Position numbers and translations under genes: made by a program. From Ilumatobacteraceae bacterium (GTDB taxonomy: Bacteria; Actinomycetota; Acidimicrobiia; Acidimicrobiales; Ilumatobacteraceae), in NCBI GenBank assembly GCA_025358075.1, contig JANYKU010000059.1:1-33680 (forward strand): DNA of 33,680 bases, in the 5' to 3' direction. Each line of letters starts with the position of its first letter. Within the stretch, counting starts at the first letter, position 1. The notes below the pieces were generated by a model. It did not search any database. It worked only from the letters and a program-made list of their open reading frames with translations, and had not been told where the DNA came from. Shown here one piece after another: positions 30,715 through 33,680 of the stretch.

Positions 30715-31530
30715 TCAGGTGCCGACGATCCGGGCCTGCAGCTTGCGCATACCCGCCAACCACCGGTCGTAGTCGCCGGTCTTGCGCTGCAAGTACGTGA
30801 GGACCTCGGGGTGCGGAAGGATGAGGAACGTCTCGTCGCGGATCACCGCGACGGCAACGTCGGCAACCGCAGCCGGTTCGAGAACCGCACCCGATGCCCG
30901 CACGACGTCGCTGGGCCCGGACGAGCCGAGCTGACCCGTGGCCAGACTCTGATTGAGCATGTTGGTATTGACGCCCTGCGGGCACAGGCAGCTGACCCGC
31001 ACACCGTCGGCGCCGTAGGTGATGCTCATCCATTCGGCGAACGCGACGGCGGCATGCTTGGTGAGTGAATACGGAGCCGAACCGATCTGGCTCAGCAGCC
31101 CCGCGGCGGAAGCGGTGGAGCAGAAGTACCCCTCGCCGCGGGCCAGCCAGCCGGGCAGCAGGTGTTTGGCGGCCCAGCGATGTGCGTGCACGTTGACGTT
31201 GAAGGCCAGTTCCCAATCCGCTTCGCTGGTGCCGAGGTCGGTGCCGACCGCGACGCCGGCGTTGGCGAAGAACAGGTCGATCGGCCCATAGGCGTCTTCG
31301 GCCATGGCAACGAGCTGCTGGTTGCCGACCTCGGTGCCGATGTCGACTGCTACCGCGACTGCGCTGCGCGGCCGCGCTTCGTTGAGCGCATCGACGACCG
31401 CAGTCAAGGCTCGAGCGTCGCGATCGGAAGCAACCACCCTGGCGCCTTGTTGGTGGAAGCGGGTCGCGAGTGCTCGCCCGATCCCGTTCGCGGCCCCCGT
31501 GACGATGACGTGCCGCCCTGCGAGTTCCAT
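30715..31530 (-). CDS. Short-chain dehydrogenase/reductase (SDR)
   Basis: A 271-residue classical SDR, an NAD(P)-dependent oxidoreductase. It has the cofactor motif TGAANGIG (11-18), NAG (90-92), catalytic Ser138 (CSTASAAG), and Tyr154/Lys158 (YSLTKHA). The N-terminal Asp/Arg after beta-2 (ASDRDAR) suggests NAD(H) or a mixed preference. The extended C-terminal region carries LILPHPEVLTYLQRK, seen in many actinobacterial SDRs of unknown substrate. The ATG at 31530 follows TACCAT by 7 bases, so the earlier GTG (31551) is unlikely. Confidence 0.93.
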   Translation of the reverse strand: MELAGRHVIVTGAANGIGRALATRFHQQGARVVASDRDARALTAVVDALNEARPRSAVAVAVDIGTEVGNQQLVAMAEDAYGPIDLFFANAGVAVGTDLGTSEADWELAFNVNVHAHRWAAKHLLPGWLARGEGYFCSTASAAGLLSQIGSAPYSLTKHAAVAFAEWMSITYGADGVRVSCLCPQGVNTNMLNQSLATGQLGSSGPSDVVRASGAVLEPAAVADVAVAVIRDETFLILPHPEVLTYLQRKTGDYDRWLAGMRKLQARIVGT

Positions 31531-31537
31531 GGGCCCG

Positions 31538-31543
31538 ATGGTA
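31538..31543 (-). promoter_or_regulatory. -10 element for the SDR operon (TACCAT)
   Basis: TACCAT on the minus strand ends 7 bases before the ATG at 31530. Confidence 0.5.
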
Positions 31544-31608
31544 GGCGTCACACGGCGCGATGACGGTGGTTCCCGCTACGATGCACGCTACGCCCCCCCC
31601 GAGCGAGT

Positions 31609-31614
31609 TACGGT
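31609..31614 (+). promoter_or_regulatory. -10 element for the 52-aa ORF (TACGGT)
   Basis: TACGGT would start transcription near 31621, giving a leader of about 30 bases that carries the AAGGAG Shine-Dalgarno. A second candidate, TACGAT, lies at 31577-31582. Confidence 0.4.
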
Positions 31615-31634
31615 CTGGGAAGTGCTACAGCGGT

Positions 31635-31640
31635 AAGGAG
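31635..31640 (+). promoter_or_regulatory. Shine-Dalgarno AAGGAG for the 52-aa ORF
   Basis: A strong SD ten bases before the ATG at 31651. It is the main support that this small frame is a gene. Confidence 0.6.
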
Positions 31641-31650
31641 ACAAACACCG

Positions 31651-31809
31651 ATGACCGACACCACCGACGCAGTCACGGAAGCCTTGAGCGTGATCGACAA
31701 GGCTCTCGCGCAGATGCTGCGTCGCGAGTTGGTGTCGTCCGGTGAAGTGACCGACGTACTCCTCGACGTCCGCACGCTCTTGACGCTGTCGGCTCCTGTC
31801 GAGCACTGA
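31651..31809 (+). CDS. Small orphan protein (52 aa)
   Basis: A 52-residue, mostly helical acidic protein (MTDTTDAVTEALSVIDKALA, then QMLRRELVSSGEVTDVLLDV, ending TLLTLSAPVEH). No membrane segment or signal is present and I do not recognise a family. It resembles a short amphipathic helix-turn-helix, as in small regulators or antitoxin-like proteins, but nothing shows this. Support comes from an AAGGAG SD, an upstream TACGGT box and a small hairpin directly after its stop, in a gap between divergent and gene-poor DNA. Confidence 0.5.
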   Translation: MTDTTDAVTEALSVIDKALAQMLRRELVSSGEVTDVLLDVRTLLTLSAPVEH

Positions 31810-31830
31810 CGCCTCAGCCGGCTCCAGGCG
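31810..31830 (+). terminator. Hairpin directly after the 52-aa ORF
   Basis: CGCCT (31810-31814) pairs with AGGCG (31826-31830), and the loop contains the self-complementary AGCCGGCT. It begins at the base after the TGA. It lacks a U-tract. Confidence 0.35.
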
Positions 31831-31831
31831 T

Positions 31832-31852
31832 TCAGGCGGCGATCAGATCGGC
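31832..31852. repeat. 21-bp direct repeat, copy 1
   Basis: Identical to 32148-32168, 316 bp away. Confidence 0.85.
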
Positions 31853-32147
31853 AGCAAGCTGAGAAAATGGGGGAAAGTGTCCGCCTACGTCTTGTAGGTG
31901 GCACACCCGGGCGATGCGGTTGAACGGATGTCGGCTGTTGCGAACCAGCTCCATCGGGGCATTCGGGGCGGGCTCATCCTGCCCACGCTGGCGCCGATTC
32001 GGGCCGCCGGCGCCCGTTTCGTCGCCCGCGGTCGTGCAAACTGCCGATCCGAACTGTCGTTCTGCTCGTCTCCCGAGTGAGCTAGTCAGGTGCAGCGATC
32101 GACTCCGTAACACAAGATGTTGTGCCGACTTTCCCTTGCTGCCGAAC
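31832..32147. other. Gene-poor stretch bounded by a 21-bp direct repeat; possible remnant or small insertion
   Basis: The 21 bases at 31832-31852 are identical to 32148-32168, the last codons of the WS/DGAT gene (ADLIAA-stop on the minus strand). Between the copies there is no supported gene. A minus-strand frame (32113-31832) ends in the same LIAA-stop and contains VGGHFPPFSQ, which resembles the catalytic-His tail of alpha/beta hydrolases such as epoxide hydrolases. This could be a decayed gene fragment. A 7-bp hairpin (31882-31888 with 31894-31900, one G-U) also lies here. Confidence 0.45.
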
Positions 32148-32168
32148 TCAGGCGGCGATCAGATCGGC
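32148..32168. repeat. 21-bp direct repeat, copy 2 (3' end of the WS/DGAT gene)
   Basis: This copy contains the stop codon of the WS/DGAT gene, so it is probably the ancestral one. Confidence 0.85.
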
Positions 32169-33530
32169 GAAGGCCTTCTCCAGGCATTCGCGTAGCAACT
32201 CCGGCTCGGTGACCGCGGCCGTGTCGATGTTGACGCCCATGTCGAGGCTGTGGTTGTAGCTCAGCAGCGTGAGGTTGTAGGCCACGCCGGCCAACGGACC
32301 GACCGCGTAGTTCTGCAGGATCTCCGACCCGGCGATGTACAGCGGCACGGGCGAACCGCGAACGTTGGAGGTGGCGAAGTCGACCGTCTGCGACTGTTGA
32401 CGAGCGAGCCGCGTGATCAGCGACGTCGGCAACGTCGATGCCACAGCTGCCAGTGTCTCCAACGATGCCGTGACTGTGGATTCGCGAGCTGCACCGGCCG
32501 CTGCTTGAATCCACGCGAAGCGTTCACCGATCGGCATGTCGGCGGTCGGCACCAGGATTCGTGCCAGTGAAAATGCGTTGGACCCGGATCCCTCGCCACG
32601 GGTGCTGATCGCCATGCTGGCCCTGAGCTCATCGACGGGCGATCCCATCCGTTCGTGATAGCGCCCTGCGGCTTCGGCGGCAGCGGTGAGGAAGGCCGTG
32701 TTGAGCGTTCCACCGAGCCGTTTGGCGGCGGCACGGGTCTCGCCGAACGGGGCGCGGAGCGTCTCCATCCTGCGTCGCAACGATCGCTCGGTCCACAACG
32801 GCGAGCGGGCCTGTTCGGTGTCGTTGAGCTGGCTCATGACGCCGCGAACGGTGTCGGCCGCCGCCGATCCCGCACCTGGAATGCCGGTCGGGTCGCTCAG
32901 CAGATCCTTGATCTGACGAAGAAGCCCGATCGGCATGCGCAAGCTGCCGGCCAGGAGATCGCGAAACAGATCGCTGCTCGACTCGGTGGACGCCGGCTCG
33001 CGATCGGCGAGCTGCGCCGGATCGAGTGGCGGTGGTTCCGGAGCGTCGCGTTGGAAATCGAGGAACTGCAGCGACATCTTCACGCTGGTCTCACCGTCGG
33101 CGATGGTGTGGTGCAGTTTTTGGATCAGTGCCGATTTGCCGCCGCGAAGGCCATCGACCTGCACGAACTGCCACAGCGGACGGGTGCGGTCGAATGGATC
33201 GGAGGCGATCAGGCTGGCCAGGTCGAGCAGCTGGCGCATCGTGCCGGGCTTGGGGAGGGCGACGTGACGCACGTGGTATCGCAGGTCGAAGTTGCTGTCG
33301 TCGACCCATGTCGGTGCGGAGATGTTGACGGGCGCAGGCTGCACTCGCTGCCCGAGCCGCTCGACCACGCGCGCGGCACGATCCATGCGGGCCACCAGGT
33401 GATCGTGGTTCGGTGGCCGATCGAGGATCGTGACCGCGGCGAAGGTGCTCGACAGCTGTGGGTCCTTCTCGAGCCGCCACATCAAGCCCTCCGCATCGCT
33501 CATCTTGCGATCGAACTGGAAGTCGGCCAT
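32148..33530 (-). CDS. WS/DGAT-type acyltransferase (wax ester synthase/diacylglycerol acyltransferase)
   Basis: A 460-residue enzyme that joins fatty acyl-CoA to an alcohol or diacylglycerol, making storage lipids or wax esters. The active-site motif is complete: HHTIADG (His140, His141, Asp145, Gly146). Other family motifs are SDAEGLMWRLEKDP at the N-terminus, PLWQFVQVDGL, and SNVRGSPVPLYIAG with the downstream YNLTLLSYNHSLDMGVNID near the C-terminus. The length is normal. TAGTGT ends 6 bases before the ATG. The gene starts next to the end of an insertion-sequence-type transposase gene, so its upstream region may have been altered. Confidence 0.94.
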   Translation of the reverse strand: MADFQFDRKMSDAEGLMWRLEKDPQLSSTFAAVTILDRPPNHDHLVARMDRAARVVERLGQRVQPAPVNISAPTWVDDSNFDLRYHVRHVALPKPGTMRQLLDLASLIASDPFDRTRPLWQFVQVDGLRGGKSALIQKLHHTIADGETSVKMSLQFLDFQRDAPEPPPLDPAQLADREPASTESSSDLFRDLLAGSLRMPIGLLRQIKDLLSDPTGIPGAGSAAADTVRGVMSQLNDTEQARSPLWTERSLRRRMETLRAPFGETRAAAKRLGGTLNTAFLTAAAEAAGRYHERMGSPVDELRASMAISTRGEGSGSNAFSLARILVPTADMPIGERFAWIQAAAGAARESTVTASLETLAAVASTLPTSLITRLARQQSQTVDFATSNVRGSPVPLYIAGSEILQNYAVGPLAGVAYNLTLLSYNHSLDMGVNIDTAAVTEPELLRECLEKAFADLIAA

Positions 33531-33536
33531 GGGTTC

Positions 33537-33542
33537 ACACTA
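33537..33542 (-). promoter_or_regulatory. -10 element for the WS/DGAT gene (TAGTGT)
   Basis: TAGTGT on the minus strand ends 6 bases before the ATG at 33530. It lies close to the probable end of the IS. Confidence 0.45.
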
Positions 33543-33556
33543 AGGGCCCGCCGCAG

Positions 33557-33568
33557 GATTGATCAATC
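33557..33568. repeat. Perfect 12-bp palindrome at the transposase stop
   Basis: GATTGATCAATC is self-complementary and spans the transposase stop codon. It may belong to the IS end or to a binding site. Confidence 0.4.
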
Positions 33569-33680
33569 GTTTTGGGTGGCGGCGAGGGTGTAGTTCCAGT
33601 CGCCGTGCCAGTCGTGTCGGGTGAGGGGTAGGGCTGCCATTTCGGTGTCGGTGATCTTGACGCCTTTGGCGTACCACTCC
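33563..33680 (-). CDS. ISAzo13-type (Rhodopirellula-type) transposase, C-terminal end only
   Basis: The last 38 codons of a gene that enters the window from the right; the product ends GVKITDTEMAALPLTRHDWH then GDWNYTLAATQND. The pattern T-D-x-E-(M/L)-x-x-L-x-L-T-x-H-x-x-H-G-(D/E)-W-N-Y-T-(L/I) is the characteristic C-terminus of ISAzo13-family transposases. Catalytic residues lie outside the window, so it is not possible to say whether the element is intact. It implies an insertion sequence directly upstream of the WS/DGAT gene, in the same orientation. Confidence 0.8.
   Translation of the reverse strand, partial: EWYAKGVKITDTEMAALPLTRHDWHGDWNYTLAATQND

Larger units (their letters stand above)
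33543..33680 (-). mobile_element. Edge of a probable ISAzo13-family insertion sequence
   Basis: The transposase tail at 33563-33680 implies an IS whose 3' side ends within about 20-30 bases of the transposase stop. The exact terminus is not visible. The left limit given is a guess; a terminal inverted repeat could not be confirmed because the other end is outside the window. Confidence 0.5.

Overview
The window is high-GC, densely packed chromosomal DNA. It most resembles an actinobacterium of the Acidimicrobiia (Ilumatobacter-like) type. The pointers are two mycothiol-linked enzymes (an Mca-type amidase and a maleylpyruvate-isomerase-family protein), a WS/DGAT acyltransferase, an LLM/F420-type oxidoreductase, a bacterial Ku with a stand-alone LigD-type polymerase, and promoters read straight into start codons. 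The taxonomic assignment is an inference.

Layout, left to right. (1) 1-2861: the 3' part of a 2-oxoacid dehydrogenase E2 gene, one base before a single ORF that fuses octanoyltransferase (LipB) to lipoyl synthase (LipA). This is the enzyme that carries lipoate next to the enzymes that make it. (2) 2877-4648: an M24 peptidase and a convergent small lipoprotein. (3) 4649-5035: a gene-free stretch with several strong hairpins, a possible pseudoknot and a very AT-rich patch; it is the best candidate here for an undescribed structured RNA. (4) 5036-7723: a membrane protein, then Ku and LigD-type polymerase (end joining). (5) 12143-7730 on the minus strand: an O-antigen-ligase-like/TPR membrane protein, an ECF sigma factor and a membrane-anchored Asp-box (BNR) protein, joined by two 4-base ATGA overlaps. 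(6) 12199-17804: a small DUF-like protein, MFS transporter plus amidase, LLM oxidoreductase, a short unknown gene and a two-TM pore-loop membrane protein. (7) 17810-24839: rhomboid protease, membrane protein, acyl-CoA dehydrogenase, PEBP lipoprotein, Mca, SCP2-like miniprotein, YdjC/ChbG-like deacetylase, nuclease lipoprotein, NudC. (8) 24863-31809: S9 peptidase, mycothiol-type enzyme, a minus-strand SDR / 101-aa / SCP2-like / glutamine-synthetase-like / class-I amidotransferase-like series, and a 52-aa ORF. (9) 31810-33680: a gene-poor stretch bounded by a 21-bp direct repeat, a WS/DGAT gene, and the tail of an ISAzo13-type transposase at the right edge.

A window-wide signal is that most genes that begin a transcription unit have a TANNNT (or NANNNT) hexamer ending 6-9 bases before the start codon, and no Shine-Dalgarno sequence. 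This is the geometry of leaderless mRNAs, and I used it to choose starts. Genes inside operons instead use 1-8 base gaps or 4-base ATGA/GTGA overlaps. Only three starts have a convincing Shine-Dalgarno sequence (15459, 19336, 31651).
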